A stretch of 64,000 nucleotides of DNA from positions 4,901,606 through 4,965,605 of the forward strand of contig NC_088305.1 of the NCBI RefSeq assembly GCF_032854445.1. The letters are read 5' to 3'. Within the stretch, counting starts at the first letter, position 1, and the number at the start of each line of letters is the position of its first letter. The notes under the pieces were generated by a model, which had not been told where the DNA came from, searched no databases, and worked only from the letters and a program-made list of their open reading frames with translations. Source of the stretch: Liolophura sinensis. Lineage: Eukaryota > Mollusca > Polyplacophora > Chitonida > Chitonidae. This document shows, piece by piece, positions 1-11,262 of this stretch. Made by a program: the position numbers and the translations under genes.

Positions 1-1644
1 CTGAGGATCGGTCATTCTTATTTCTTATGTAAATACTACAGAATCATCTCCACCAGGGATCTGGTCATTTTTATAGCCTATACAAATACTGTAGAACCAC
101 TTCCACGTCACGACTTATCATTCTAATTTATGTATACACTCCATGTCAATTTGAATAAATGCTGCGTCCAGTTTATATTCACATCTTTGGTTTTTGTTCC
201 GTGTATTTTAGATGTCATTTAATTATTTAGTGAATGATATATGCCCCTGTCTTAGGATAAGTATACACTGTACATATGCATGATCAAGACTGAAAAGGCC
301 TTCACAAGCAGTTGTGTACAGTTTAATAAACAAGTGTTAGCAGGAGGCTTTCTACTAATTAGTGGGAACTAAGAAAATACTACTACCTTGGTTCGCAACA
401 AGGTATACGTTTTGCCAAATTAACGATATTTATATAATTTGAGTTTGGTTATTATCTTTAAGTGAGAGGAATAAATAAGAAAACTGAGAAGCAAAACGTG
501 AAATAAAAAATGCCCAAATTTTAACCCCCGAGGAGATCTAGTATTCGTAAGGGCATCGAGCCCTAAATGGGGACCACCAACAGATGTCCGACGTGAAGCC
601 AAGGTCAAACCATCCAGAGGTGCGTGCATTAGAATCAGGATGAATGGCATAAATGGTCACAGATAAAGAGTGTCCGATGGAGGCCTTAGTGCGCCTTAAC
701 CATGTGAGAATATGTCATATTCTATACAGTACTGGCTGCTTACAATAGAAATATATTTTTATATTTTAGCTTGATTTCGAAATAACAGTCATAATGTTGT
801 TGTTATCACCTCTGCAGATTACGTTATTTCTGGATTTACACTGGGTCATAAGAAAACTTTCGTTTAAAGACAATTCTACGTTCCAAGGAGAAAACTGTGA
901 CGTTTTTTTGTACGTCTATCTCAGGACACAACCCAAACTGCATACTGAGAAATAAAATACAACCGTTTCACAAAAACCTTATTGGACCTGCATATATATC
1001 ATGCATGCCTATCTTACGTGCTGAAACTAAACACTGAAAATGAACTACATACCAGTAGGGAAACATATCAGCATAATAACGGAAATCCAAAATTTATAGC
1101 TGCCTCTGTAAATGTATTGGAAATACGTGTGACAAAAATGAGCTGAACACTAGCGGTAAATAGGTTAACTTGGGCACAACTAGAAGAAAAGCAGGATATG
1201 TTTTTATGATATTCACGATACCCGGGCAACAAAAAAAAATAATAACAGACCAAAAATTGGGTTTTATTAGAATTTATATCTTTAGTATTTATGATTTTTA
1301 GGTTTTCCTGGTTTGGGTAAACATTGTTCATTCTTCCTTGTGAATTATGACATTGACATTAATTATTTCACTTGTGTTGGAAACATTGGCCGTACCTACA
1401 TCCATTCCTGGTTAGTAGGCCTACCGCATGTAAACCGCCTCGTCTGCAGCAGGCGGAGTTGAGGCTATTTTTGGTTTGATATTGGCGACAACCAGTCCAG
1501 CATGGAGCAGTCCCAGCGTGGAGGTACACTGATAGACCCCTACTCGCTTGAAAAGTGAGCAATCTTACCCATGCACGAGTTCATTGTTTTCTTCATTCAT
1601 TGTTTCTTCGCAACAACAATGTTTGAAAAGTGGGCAGTCCTTAC
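1..1644. other. No recognised feature; intron of SLC24 expected
   Basis: The SLC24 gene must continue leftwards. I searched this stretch on the minus strand for the next NCKX helix and found nothing convincing. Several short open frames here have no family resemblance. Confidence 0.5.
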
Positions 1645-1745
1645 CAATGTACGAGTTCGTCATTCATCACCACGATGAGCGTTATAATACTGATCAGGTA
1701 AAACAGACAGTCTCGTGTCATAGGCCACCACGTTAGGTATACCAC
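1645..1745 (-). CDS. SLC24A: SLC24 exon 5: helix pair after alpha-1 repeat
   Basis: 101 nt, entered in phase 0 and left in phase 2. The acceptor is GTTTTCCAG|GTGG and the donor CATTG|GTAAGG. It encodes [20 protein letters not shown] and further hydrophobic residues to NDELVHW, matching the NCKX segment after the alpha-1 repeat. No later exon is recognisable in 1-1644. Confidence 0.9.
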
Positions 1746-4700
1746 CTGGAAAACAGAAATACCGTTATTTATTTTCTTTTGTTTATTTAAAATTCTCCAG
1801 GTAAATGATCGCCCTTCACTTGTTAACTGACCAACCATCGCCCAGCGTACGGTACCTGACAAACCACCGCTCATCGTAACTGTACCTGACATACGACCGT
1901 ACATCGTATGGTTCTTGTCAAACCACCGCCCGTCGTAGGTAGCTGACAAACCATCGCCCATCGTATGGTTTTTGACAAACCACCGTTCATCGTATGGTAC
2001 CTGACAAACCACCGCCCTTCACGTAGTACCTCACAACCCACCGTCCATCGTATGGTGCGTGACAAACCACCGTTTATTGTGTGGTACCTGGCAAACTCCC
2101 CCTACAGTACGGAACCTGAACAAACCACCGCTCATCGTATGGCACCTGACAAGCACCACCCAAAGTACGGTACCTGACAAACCACCGCCCATTATATGGT
2201 ACCTGTCAAACACACCATCTGTCGCATGGTACCTGACGAACCACCGCCCATGGTAACGGTACCTGGCATACCACCGTCCATCGTATGGTTCTTGTCAAAC
2301 CACCGCCCATCGTAGGCCTATGTAGCTGACAAACCGTCGCCCATCGTATGGTTCTTGAAAAACCACCGTCCATCGTATGGTTTCCTGAGAAACCAATCGC
2401 ATGGTAGGCCTACCTGGCAAACCACCACCCATCGTATGGTACTTGACGAGCCACCGCCCATCTATGGTACCTTACAAACCACTACCCATCGTATGGTATC
2501 TGACAAAGCACCACTCAAAGTACGGTATTTGACATACCACCGTTTATCGTACGATACTTAACAAACTATCACCTACCATATGGTACCTGACAAGCCCCGG
2601 CCTATCGTATGGTATTTGATAAAACATCGCCCACAGTACGATACCTGACAAACCACCGCCATCGTATGGTACCTGACAAACCACTGGCTATCGTAACGGC
2701 CTGTGCCATAACACCGTCCACTATATGGCTCTTGACAAACCACCGCCTATTGTACGCTACCTGACAAACCACCGTCCATCACACGGTACCTAAAAAGCAC
2801 CGCCTATCGTATGGCACCTGACAAACCGCCGCCCACACTTCGGTACCTGAAAAACCACCGCCCATCGGATGGTACCTGACAAACTCTCGTCATCGTATAG
2901 CATCTGACAAACCACCGCACGTCGTATGCTACCCGAAAATCCATCTTACATGGAATCAAAGGAGTGGATATGTAAGGATGGATGGAATACATATTTATGT
3001 TATTTATGTATTTAAACCCACGACCATCCGCAGGTTTGCTGGCAGACCTTCACACTTACGGCCGGAGAGAGAAGCCACCATGAGCTGGACTTGAACTAAC
3101 AGCGACCGCATTGCTGAGAAGGCTCCTGGGTTATTACGTTGCGCTAGACTGAGCCACGGAGGCCCCAAGAATACATAAAAATACAAATAACTGAAAACGG
3201 AATCAGACACGACGAGGCTGTTGTACACTGCACGTGTGACCTACTGAACTGCGACCATGCTTTGACAGTTTCATTTCAAATCAGGATTTTATTTTAAAAT
3301 TTAATGCTAATCCGTAAGACACGCTGAACACGCCACCTGGCACTATGGATTGTAGGACAAAAATTCTCTTTCTTTACTGGCCTTCTCTCAGAGGAATTAA
3401 ATTCCCAGATAAGGAAACTATTCCATAATGAACAAACCTAAATGTTTGAGGTGTCTGTAACAATCAGACCAGGTGCATTAAGGTCCATATTCGGCACAAA
3501 ACTAATGTAGGTGTCTATAAAATCGGCTTTTCGTACTTAGGACAGGTTTAAGCCGCCATTGTGATTTCCCGGAGGACTTACCATGCCTGAAAACAAAGCG
3601 CATAAAGAAATGATGAAGAGGATATTAAACACCGCCGATCCCACAATGGTGCCGATCCCAACATCACTCCGGGCTATAAATTACACCTGTAAAAAAAGAG
3701 GAAAATGAGGGTTAAGAAGATACCACGGGACAGTATCCCTTGGGAGTTTGTTTTTAGGGTTTATACAAAAAAATAGTACAGTACAGGAAACGTACAATAA
3801 GACAGCGAGGAACGGACCACGTTTGGTTAAAAGTTGTGTTTTAGTTCATTAGAATAAAGATAGAGGATTTCCCTATTTGGATACTTTTGCGTTGTTTGTC
3901 TTTTCTCAGTGTATACGATATTTAAAAACATCCTGTCAGCCACTGTATGGAAATGTAAAGGCTTACTGTTTCTTTCTTTTCCCCTTGATTTCTTTATTAT
4001 ACGTTTTTCACAAAAGAGCAAATAAATATGACAATCCAGTATCGGGTCACACATTACCGTTATTAGAATGTCCCTATGGCAGTTTTAGAGTTTTTTTCTC
4101 GGACTACGGAACATACCTATCACGGACGTAAATAGCTCCGGCGCGGAACTTCCGGCCGCCATGAAGGTTGCCCCTGCAACATCTTCCTGTAGCCCGAGAC
4201 CTAAGAATCGGAGACATCACTACAGGACGATTTACTAATTTAAGTACTAAATTTAAAGAACGTTCATATCTTGTTTGCATAATACAATGCCAGTGTCACA
4301 TCAGAGAAAAGCGCCAAATAAACAACATTATTACACATACAAAACTATACATACCAAAAGGTGGTCACACATAACCGCTATACAATTATAGTTATTTAAA
4401 TATCATATTCTCAAGTGTGTTTTGTCGAAAACAATATTGAAGGACCACAGCTAGAACTAACTTTTCCCACTCTTTCATCTGAACTGTATGTATTTTTTTT
4501 ATGTTTTCTCCAGCTTTAAATACCATACCCTACAAGAAGTAAGACATAATACCGAAAATGTGTAATATATAATTATATATGTATAATTATAGCCTTCTCT
4601 AAAAGATGGCGCTGTTAGATTAATTTATTTATTTATTTCATTGGTGTTTTACGTAGTACTGAAGATTATTTCACTTATACGACGGCGGCCAACACTATAG

Positions 4701-6075
4701 TGGGAGGAAACCGGGCAGAGCCCGGGGGAAACCCACGATCATCGGCAGGTCGCTGGAAAAGGCGCTCTTAGACCACAAGCCTCTACTACAGGCAAATGTG
4801 TAAACTAAAGGTGAAAAAAAAGGTGAATACTAATCTCAAATAAGAGAGAATAGTAAAGAATTTAAAAGAATGTCATATTAATTGCAATTATCTAGACCTC
4901 ACTGGTCTAGAATAATTCAAACGCTGCATAATAACATGAAAACAATGCAACTCACTGTCACATATCATCTCCAGGGAGGCCACGAAGTAATCGTCACAAA
5001 CAATGGCCAGAGAACAGAACATGTACAGTGCAATGAGAATGTGAATAACAACTCCTCCGTCCTGGGTCTCCTGTAAGGTGAAAAAGTTCTCCGGAAATTC
5101 ATATATGGCCCTCGGTGTACAGTTGAGTACCTCCGGATCCTCAGCTGAAAATACACATGATTGTAGTTATATATCTATTTGATTGGTGTTTTACGCCGAA
5201 CTCAAAGATATTTCGCTTAAACGACGGCAGCCAGTATTGTGGTTGGAGGAAACCGGACAGAGCCCTGGCAGCCAGTATTGTGGTTGGAGGAAACCGGACA
5301 GAGCCCTGGGGATACCCACGACCATTCGCAGGTTTTTGCAGGTTGTCGCGGATTGTTAAGCAGCAATACAAATAATCTGAAATACGTTCATTTATTTATT
5401 TATTTATTTATTTATTTGATTGTGGGGTGTACGTGGAAATGATATTTCGCTGTGACTTGTTTGATAAGTTTCAACTTGTTGTTTGTTGTTCTTGGGGTAG
5501 CTCCTCCTAAACAAGACAATGTGCCTTGCATCTTATTACTTTTCTACGAGCAATCACGGAAGGGTTAGAGATTTTGATTTCTTTTCGAGGCTGGATAATT
5601 TAGAGGTTATATTAAGAATGATAGGATAATGTTTGTTATGGCCACATTTCACATGTAGCTCTGGGCGTCCGGACGAGTGTCAGGTATCTGACAAAAGTTG
5701 AGGATTTATTCCACCTATTCTAACATTCCCCAATGAAACAGTAAAGAAAATTTTGACAGCGTCAAACGCCAATCAAATCAAGACGTATTAACAAGTTGCA
5801 TTCTCGAAATATGTGGATAGCCCCCAACTCACCGGTTTTAGTATACAGAACATTTTAACTAGAAGAACATTCCTCGCGTCTTTCCATCATTATCGAAAAC
5901 TGTTAACTGTTTCTCTTTAATTTTGGCTCCCTTAGAACCTGTTTTTGTTTTGGGAATTTTCCTAGCGACTATTGACCCGGATTGTCCTTTTTTAGTTGAC
6001 GCCTGGTACCGGTATAGGAATGTATGTTTTGACGCCTATATCTGAATACTGTAGTTTCAGTCATCTACCGTTAAT

Positions 6076-6173
<98 letters not shown>

Positions 6174-9100
6174 ATTAACGGTAGATGACTGAAACCAATT
6201 TTGGTTCTCACAGAGGTTTGCTTTTCTTTTTTTTTAAACTTGACCCCGCTGGCCATTGTTTTTGCATATTTGTACAAATCTGATAGTGGTGGGAGTGATG
6301 TAAAGCAAACGTGAACAGCCACGCATGCGCTCTGGGAAGTGTACAAACGTGTTTGCAAAAGTAATGCAAAACGTGTGCAAAGTGATGTCGGGTACAGCCT
6401 CGGCTAACTGAAGTAAATTGACAAGAAGCCGTATTTCACCGGTTACGGGTGACCATTTGGCAACCATAACACTGTCGTTGTTGCTCTGGTTTTACTCTCT
6501 ATGGTTTAAGTCTTTCAAAACACCACAGTACACTGAGCTTTATAACAGAGTCATCGCCCAACCATGCATAACTTAATGCATCTGGCAGACAGAAAAGCTC
6601 TAGATATGCTTGAACGTCCAACGATAACAATGGGCACATGCGGCTTTGTACACACTTATACACTTCTGTTGTTTTCGCAAAGAATGACCAGGCATATCAT
6701 TGTGTGTAAACCACTATATTTGTTGTATTTACTAATGACGGTGGATAATCGTATCGCCGACAGCGTGATCTGATGCCAGTCGAACCTCTGTCATCATTCT
6801 AACGCTAAAATCTGTGCTTCGATAAATAACGCATCAGTCGTTTATGTTTATATGGGCAGGTAGGTCAAAATCTGTGACACTCGATATAGGTAACGGTAAT
6901 CAAATATGCGAGAAAACATTGGCCGGTGATATCTCAACCGCCGACAGCTGGCGGCGGAGTTTGCAATTGCTGATTGGCAATTTTGTGTACAGAGATAGTG
7001 CATAGTTGGACCCAGTTGTTCGAAGGTGTATTAGTTAATACTTGTATTAAGGCATACTTTATATTTAGAATTTTAGCTAAACCCTGCAGCCAATGCAGTT
7101 GTAAAATGTCAAAGTATAACAGCAGCAGATTTAGTCCAAATTTGATACACTTTTACACAATTTTGCTTTGTACAAGATTGAGGACTTGCCTTTAAGTTAA
7201 ATCTAGTATTAAGTCTTAAAACAGTTTTGAAGAACTGGGCCGTGGCGTAGGTATTTCCTATGTGTGATATATTCTGGTCTGTGATGTAGTTTTAATGTAG
7301 TTCTTTTCTATGATGTAGTTTTGGTGCAAGATGTAGTTTTGGTGCAAGATGTAGTTTTGGTGTAAGATGTAGTTTTGGAACAAGATGTTTTGGTGTTTGA
7401 TTTAGTTCTGGGGCCACTTTCACAAATATGTCGCACATGTAGGACAATAGTACCTTAATAGTTACGTGCAACATATCGTAAGACAAATGTTAAATGATAA
7501 AAAAAATGCCGTACACCGCATTTTGAATGTGGCCCCAGGAGTATGATGAAGTTCTGGTGTATGATGTATTTATTTATCTGATTGGTGTTTTTCGGCGTAC
7601 GCAGGTATATTTTACTTATAAGACAACGGTCACCATCATGGTGGTAAGAAACCTGGCAGATGCCGGGGGAAACCTACCATCCGCAGGTTCGTGGTAACCA
7701 AACACGAGCTGGATTACGGCGACCGCATTAACTAGATCCTGAATCATTACCCTGTGCCATCACGCTAACCATCAGGCCATGCAGGCTCAGTGCATGGTGT
7801 AGCTCTAGTACATGGTGTGATTCTGGTGTAAACCCACGACCATCCGAAGGATGGTGTCAGACCTTCTTACAAACGGCCGGGGAACCCTTCATAGGCCCTA
7901 TTCATAACATATAATAAGTGAGGTTCTTTTAGGGATCAGCCATGTATTACGTTATAATTTTTTACTTATTTATTTGTTTGTTGACTTTTAACGCTATTCT
8001 CAAGAAGCTGTAAGAAGATGTAGGTCTCACGTTCAAAGAGTCGTAGTACCAACGAAAAACCACAGACCTTTGGCATGTTACTGACAAACTCCCCACATGT
8101 GACGCATAGATATGTTGTGGTCTTCAAGGAAGGGTTAGTCCTCGCCACGATGTGCCTCCATACTGCTGAAGTGGCGTTAAACCATAATCAATCAATCATT
8201 CAATCAACGAACGTTTTGATTTCGCAAACGGCTACATAAGCGTCAGGAAGGGCTTATTTTCACCACGCTCTAAGGACAGTCAGACGGGGATAATCTACAA
8301 ATTCTTTGTATTAGGCCAGATTTGAAAAGCAAAGTATCAATCTTTTACCAAGTGTCACAAATCGTTACTCGAAAAACTTGCTCTGCACATTGCATGCTCT
8401 CGTACTAAATTTTGTCTCCTCATTTTCGGTGAAAAAAATTCCACCTGACTGTTGATACCTTGCACCTATTCTGGCTTTTTCTTTTAATATCCGGAACAGT
8501 GGGTGACATAAAACAGCTGTGTTATTTTTCTAACCTAAATATGGCTGCCAGCCTTTAACATATGTAAATACTTGATAAACAATGAGGAGGTAAAGTGACT
8601 GGTCTGTTTATTTGGGACATAACAATACGCGTTCAACGCTATTTTCCTCACATCAGGACATTGAACCTAGCAAAACGGACTAGTTCTGATGACACTACAC
8701 TGACAAAACGCCAAGCGTACCAATTAGTCAGCGATTTCTGACTCAAGTCAAAATTAAAAATGTATTTATAATGCTATGTTTCCGGCATACGGCGTTGAAC
8801 GTTCGACACATTTGTCGATCGGTAACATTGATGAGGTGTACAGGGATAAGCTCTAAAATCGTATTTTAAAATTTGACTGAAGTCAGAACAGGTATTAAAA
8901 ACTGTTGACTGCTTCTCTTTATGAGTCCGTCCGATTTTCGTATTTTCATTTACTTTCTTAGTGCTTTGGTAGTTTGTGTTAAACGTCGTTTTGGGAACTG
9001 CGATTATTGACCTGGAACGTCCCTGTTGGTTGACGACTAGTATACGTATGTCTGTTTCAACGCATACATTTGTAGAATCGGTCCTAGATTTTTATGGTAT

Positions 9101-10273
9101 ATCGTGGAGACTGAGATCATAAAGAGTACAGTGCTGGAAAATCAATCGCGGATTCATGTGGGAAAGATGTTAGTAAGTTTAGTACATCAAAACCGACCTT
9201 TTTCTTTACATTACTGTAACTCTAGCTCATGATGCATACATGAAGTAAACGACGATGGCTTGAAGGGCTGATAGATCGATCGATTGATTGATTGGTTGAT
9301 TGATTGGAGTTTAACGCCGTGCACAATAATGCCTCACTTACATATGTATATAATGAGGTAAACCACCGACCTTCATCAGCCACATAACAAACCTTTTCAT
9401 TTGAAACCGCAGGCGAAAAAAAAAGAATTAACTGGTCAAGGCCTTGACCAATGCTCAAATGAACGTGCAAAGGCCATAAATCTCGATTAGTTCAAAGTAG
9501 CTTTATCACTTTAAATACGATGTCATATTTTCAACCAAGATATACACTACATTAATGAGGAAATTTACAATGTCAGTTATCAAAAAAAAACGAGCAAAAG
9601 AAGCTCATTCAGAGACGATACCAGGTCACAAGTGTATGTTCCCAACGGCATCTGGTGTTAGCACCCGCACATATACAGTACAGCTAATAATCCTTTGTTT
9701 AGGAAAGTACCTGTCGCCTTCGTATGCTTAATTTTGTATAGGGACTTGTGTTGCCTTCCGGATCGGAAACGGGCGTTAATAAAACGAGACAACTAAATTT
9801 TAATTTTTGATTTTGGTATAGGTCCAATGAATGTGGTATTACATGCTAAGATATAATACCATATGTTAAAACACAAATATACTTGTAGTTATTTAGGAAG
9901 AGAGCTGCAAACAGGTTTAAATGTCCTCAAGACATTGTTTCTGGCCTGCGTTGTAACTCATTAAATCAACTGTAAATCCGACTTATATGTTTCCAGATTA
10001 CCGATAATGGAAGGCTAAAGGATCCCAGAGTAAAGATACATGGATTTACTTACATTTGCTAACATTTCGGTGTTCGCCATTTTCCACTGCTCTTTTGTTG
10101 AGTCGATGGATTCTGTCGTCAAGCAGAGAGTTCTTGTCGTAGTAATCGCTGACACCACGCGCTATAAAAACCACGGCGATCAAAGAAAGATACACACATG
10201 CCACTAACACCAGTCTGGTTTTTCGCTTCCGTGTCCTGTATTTCCGTCGACCGCTCTGGCATTCCATGTCCAT
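1645..10273 (-). CDS. SLC24A: K+-dependent Na+/Ca2+ exchanger (NCKX/SLC24 family), 5' part of gene, runs off left edge
   Basis: Five coding exons on the minus strand (10273-10054, 5144-4956, 4200-4117, 3673-3582, 1745-1645) join in matching phase to about 228 residues. The family swaps extracellular Na+ for Ca2+ plus K+ across membranes. Seen: a basic N-terminus and hydrophobic signal anchor (residues about 21-38), a short loop with sequons at N70 and N81, the first multispan helix (about 103-123) with [14 protein letters not shown], then the alpha-1 repeat [20 protein letters not shown] and [16 protein letters not shown], and a following helix pair [14 protein letters not shown]158 in SSAPEL matches the ion-binding acidic residue known from NCKX2. 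The loop is short and the sequence looks closest to NCKX3/4; the paralog is not resolved, so the symbol is the family stem only. The large cytosolic loop and alpha-2 repeat are missing because the gene continues below position 1. Exon 4 carries an apparent one-base insertion (see its entry). Confidence 0.93.
1815..2945. repeat. Minisatellite, about 29-bp unit, SLC24 intron 4
   Basis: About 35 diverged head-to-tail copies of a unit built around GGTACCTGACAAACCACCGC and CCATCGTAT. It lies between exons 4 and 5 of the exchanger gene. Short open frames on both strands are by-products of the repeat. Confidence 0.95.
3010..3166 (-). repeat. SINE family 1, head-half copy
   Basis: Minus-sense tRNA-derived SINE: a box A-like start with GGCTCAG, a box B-like GAGTTCAAGTCC analogue, then the body with CCGGCCGTAAGTGTGAAGGT, stopping at the GTGGGTTT part. 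The tail half is missing. Confidence 0.75.
3582..3673 (-). CDS. SLC24A: SLC24 exon 4: second half of alpha-1 repeat, with ambiguous acceptor
   Basis: Encodes [20 protein letters not shown] then [11 protein letters not shown], ending ATG|GTAAGT. The strong acceptor (TTTTTTTACAG, exon end 3686) would put this exon out of frame and hit TGA after seven codons, because the segment GTGTAATTTATAG has one base more than needed for the family's usual Gly-Val-Phe-Ile. A weaker TATAG acceptor 13 bases further (exon end 3673) restores frame but drops those four residues. I give the in-frame version. An assembly or sequencing error, a real small deletion by acceptor shift, or a broken allele are all possible. 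Confidence 0.85.
4117..4200 (-). CDS. SLC24A: SLC24 exon 3: alpha-1 repeat core
   Basis: 84 nt with acceptor TTAG|GTCTC and donor ATAG|GTATGT. It encodes [20 protein letters not shown] then PELFTSVI, the first half of the alpha-1 repeat with the ion-coordinating Ser/Glu residues. It ends in phase 1. Confidence 0.94.
4622..4790 (-). repeat. SINE family 1, tail-half copy
   Basis: Shares with the other copies the CCTCCCAC block, GCCGCCGTCGTATAAGTGAA and the (AAAT)n tail, read on the minus strand. It lies in SLC24 intron 2. Confidence 0.8.
4956..5144 (-). CDS. SLC24A: SLC24 exon 2: first helix of the exchanger core
   Basis: 189 nt, entered in phase 1 and left in phase 1. The acceptor is TATTTTCAG|CT and the donor GACA|GTGAGT. 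It encodes [20 protein letters not shown], then a helix and [14 protein letters not shown], a very typical NCKX stretch. A SINE copy ends about 23 bp upstream of the acceptor in gene sense. Confidence 0.93.
5168..5350 (-). repeat. SINE family 1, tail half with internal 41-bp duplication, abutting SLC24 exon 2
   Basis: Same family, in the same sense as the gene. 5226-5266 and 5267-5307 are an exact 41-bp tandem duplication of the GGAGGAAACCGG block. The A-rich tail stops about 23 bp before the exon 2 acceptor. A shorter related fragment (TTTATTTATTTGATTG) follows at 5390-5450. Confidence 0.85.
5890..6060. repeat. Dispersed repeat, diverged partner at 8900-9065
   Basis: Both copies share, in order, AACTGTT(A/G)ACTG, a TTTTGGGAA segment, an ATTGACC block and TTGACG before a GTATG segment, in direct orientation. 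Both lie in SLC24 intron 1. The element class is unknown. Confidence 0.5.
6054..6195. repeat. (AT)n microsatellite inside a perfect 25-bp inverted repeat
   Basis: Left arm 6054-6078 (starts GTTTCAGTCATC) is the exact reverse complement of right arm 6171-6195 (ends GATGACTGAAAC). Between them is an uninterrupted (AT)n tract of about 92 bp, which is itself self-complementary. The whole 142 bp is one palindrome in SLC24 intron 1. Confidence 0.95.
6416..6492. repeat. Small dispersed element (CACCGGTTACG-GTGACC family)
   Basis: Contains CACCGGTTACGGGTGACCAT. Related sequences occur at 16525-16552, 16857-16930, 36740-36795 and 53505-53560 in both orientations, each with the G(C)CGTAT/GGCCTCTTG end. 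The class is unknown. Confidence 0.6.
7298..7400. repeat. Short minisatellite, about 18-bp unit
   Basis: About five to six copies of a GATGTAGTTTTGGTGCAA unit, with looser copies (GATGTAGTTT, GATGTATT) extending to about 7570. Confidence 0.85.
7565..7790 (-). repeat. SINE family 1, near full-length, diverged
   Basis: The tail TTTATTTATCTGATTGGTGT (plus-strand view) opens it, and the tRNA-like head with CGCTAACCATCAGGCCATGC closes it. The internal GGTAAGAAACC and CATCCGCAGG blocks are conserved. Confidence 0.75.
7960..8212. repeat. SINE-like tail sequences, (AATC)n
   Basis: A degenerate SINE-like stretch opening with TTTATTTGTTTGTTGACTTT, and at 8170-8212 GGCGTTAAACCATAATCAAT followed by an AATC-repeat tail. 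Probably two nested or adjacent fragments. Confidence 0.5.
8213..9261. other. Intronic stretch with no further gene signal
   Basis: Part of SLC24 intron 1. Apart from the dispersed repeat at 8900-9065 I see nothing that can be named. Confidence 0.5.
9262..9400 (-). repeat. SINE-like fragment with (ATTG)n end
   Basis: A GATTGATTGATTGG tract followed by GGAGTTTAACGCCGTGC and AACCACCGACCTTCATCAGC. A relative of family 1 with a different body. Confidence 0.55.
10054..10273 (-). CDS. SLC24A: SLC24 exon 1: start codon and signal anchor
   Basis: Encodes residues 1-73 plus one base. The ATG at 10273 is chosen because it is the first in-frame ATG after an upstream in-frame TAA near 10385; a second ATG follows two codons later. 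Residues 8-20 are strongly basic ([11 protein letters not shown]), followed by an 18-residue hydrophobic stretch, as in NCKX N-terminal signal sequences. The donor is AAAT|GTAAGT at 10053. A good acceptor (TTATTTTAG) lies at 10390-10391, so at least one noncoding 5' exon probably lies further right. Confidence 0.88.
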
Positions 10274-10389
10274 TACGATATCTGCCCTATAGTCCGTCAG
10301 CCAGATCTTTGGCCGATCCAGGTTTTTAGCCAACTCTGCTGTGCTCGACAGTTCGGAAGTTCCACCATGCCAGGCGAGGATGGTTTAAC
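10274..10389 (-). other. Probable 5' UTR portion of SLC24 exon 1
   Basis: The stretch between a plausible 3' splice site (TTATTTTAG at 10390-10391, preceded by a pyrimidine-rich tract) and the start codon. It holds an in-frame stop and no in-frame ATG. No promoter element is recognisable. Confidence 0.4.
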
Positions 10390-10557
10390 CTAAAATAACA
10401 TGAGGAGAGTTGTTATTCCAACGTAGCTCTCTCGCCCTGAATAGATAATAAGGGGTCACTTATCACACCAGCATGACAGACACGTAACGAGACGTGTTAA
10501 CATACCTGCATTCACAGGTGTATACCTTGCCAGTGTGAATTAATTGTCCCATTTCCT

Positions 10558-10702
10558 ACATCATATTTCGATCATATCAAGCACATGCTAGCATTCTATG
10601 AGTTGTAGGCCTACTTGCAAATCACAGCATTCGAAATTAGGTGTGAAAAAACGACAGGTGATGACTGCCAGGTGTTAACATGTCACAAATTGTACTATCC
10701 AA
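10558..10702. repeat. Direct repeat, copy 1 (partner 11479-11622)
   Basis: About 145 bp nearly identical to 11479-11622: ACATCATATTTCGATCATAT, TTGTAGGCCTACTTGC, CGACAGGTGATGACTGCCAG. The copies are about 920 bp apart in direct orientation, upstream of the SLC24 start exon. Confidence 0.9.
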
Positions 10703-11064
10703 GATTCCCTATTACAAACTGGTCATTTTTTTTTCAAATTCCACAATCACACAAAAACACTTGTGTTGTATGACCACAAACTTGTGTTTTTTGCAACAAA
10801 AAACATATCTGAACAACTCTATGTTGTGTTGAATTAACACGAGGCCTTGTTTGGGGTTTTTTTTTATTGTTTTTTTTTTTTGTAACAAACACATTTGTAT
10901 TTAGCACATGTTTGTATTGGGGTAACACGTTTTTGTATTGAATGAAACAACACAAGTTGTTGTGTTAGATATCAACACAAGTGTTTTGTGTGTGCATACT
11001 TGCATACATTTGTACAAAGTGCGGATTAAGCATCGACACTGTGGTGTGGATAATATCGAAATTA

Positions 11065-11262
11065 TTTATTGATTTATTTATATGATTGGTGTTTTACGCC
11101 GTACTCAAGAATATTTCACTTATAAGACGGCGGCCAGCATTATGGCGTGGGAGGAAACTGGGCAAAGCCGGGGATGAACCCACGACCATCGGCAGGTTGC
11201 TGTCATACTTTCCCACGTACGGCCGGAGAGGAAGCCAGCATGAGCTGGACTTGAACTTGAAA
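11065..11262 (-). repeat. SINE family 1
   Basis: Well-conserved tail and body (ATTGGTGTTTTACGCCGTAC, GACGGCGGCCAGCATTATGG, CACGTACGGCCGGAGAGGAA on plus), ending in the middle of the tRNA-like head after AGCTGGACTTGAACTT. Confidence 0.9.

Noticed and set aside
10046-10333. The 10-kb type II anchor exon as the start of a second GALNT
   Set aside because: Its phase joins perfectly to the NCKX exon at 5144-4956, so it is the SLC24 first coding exon.
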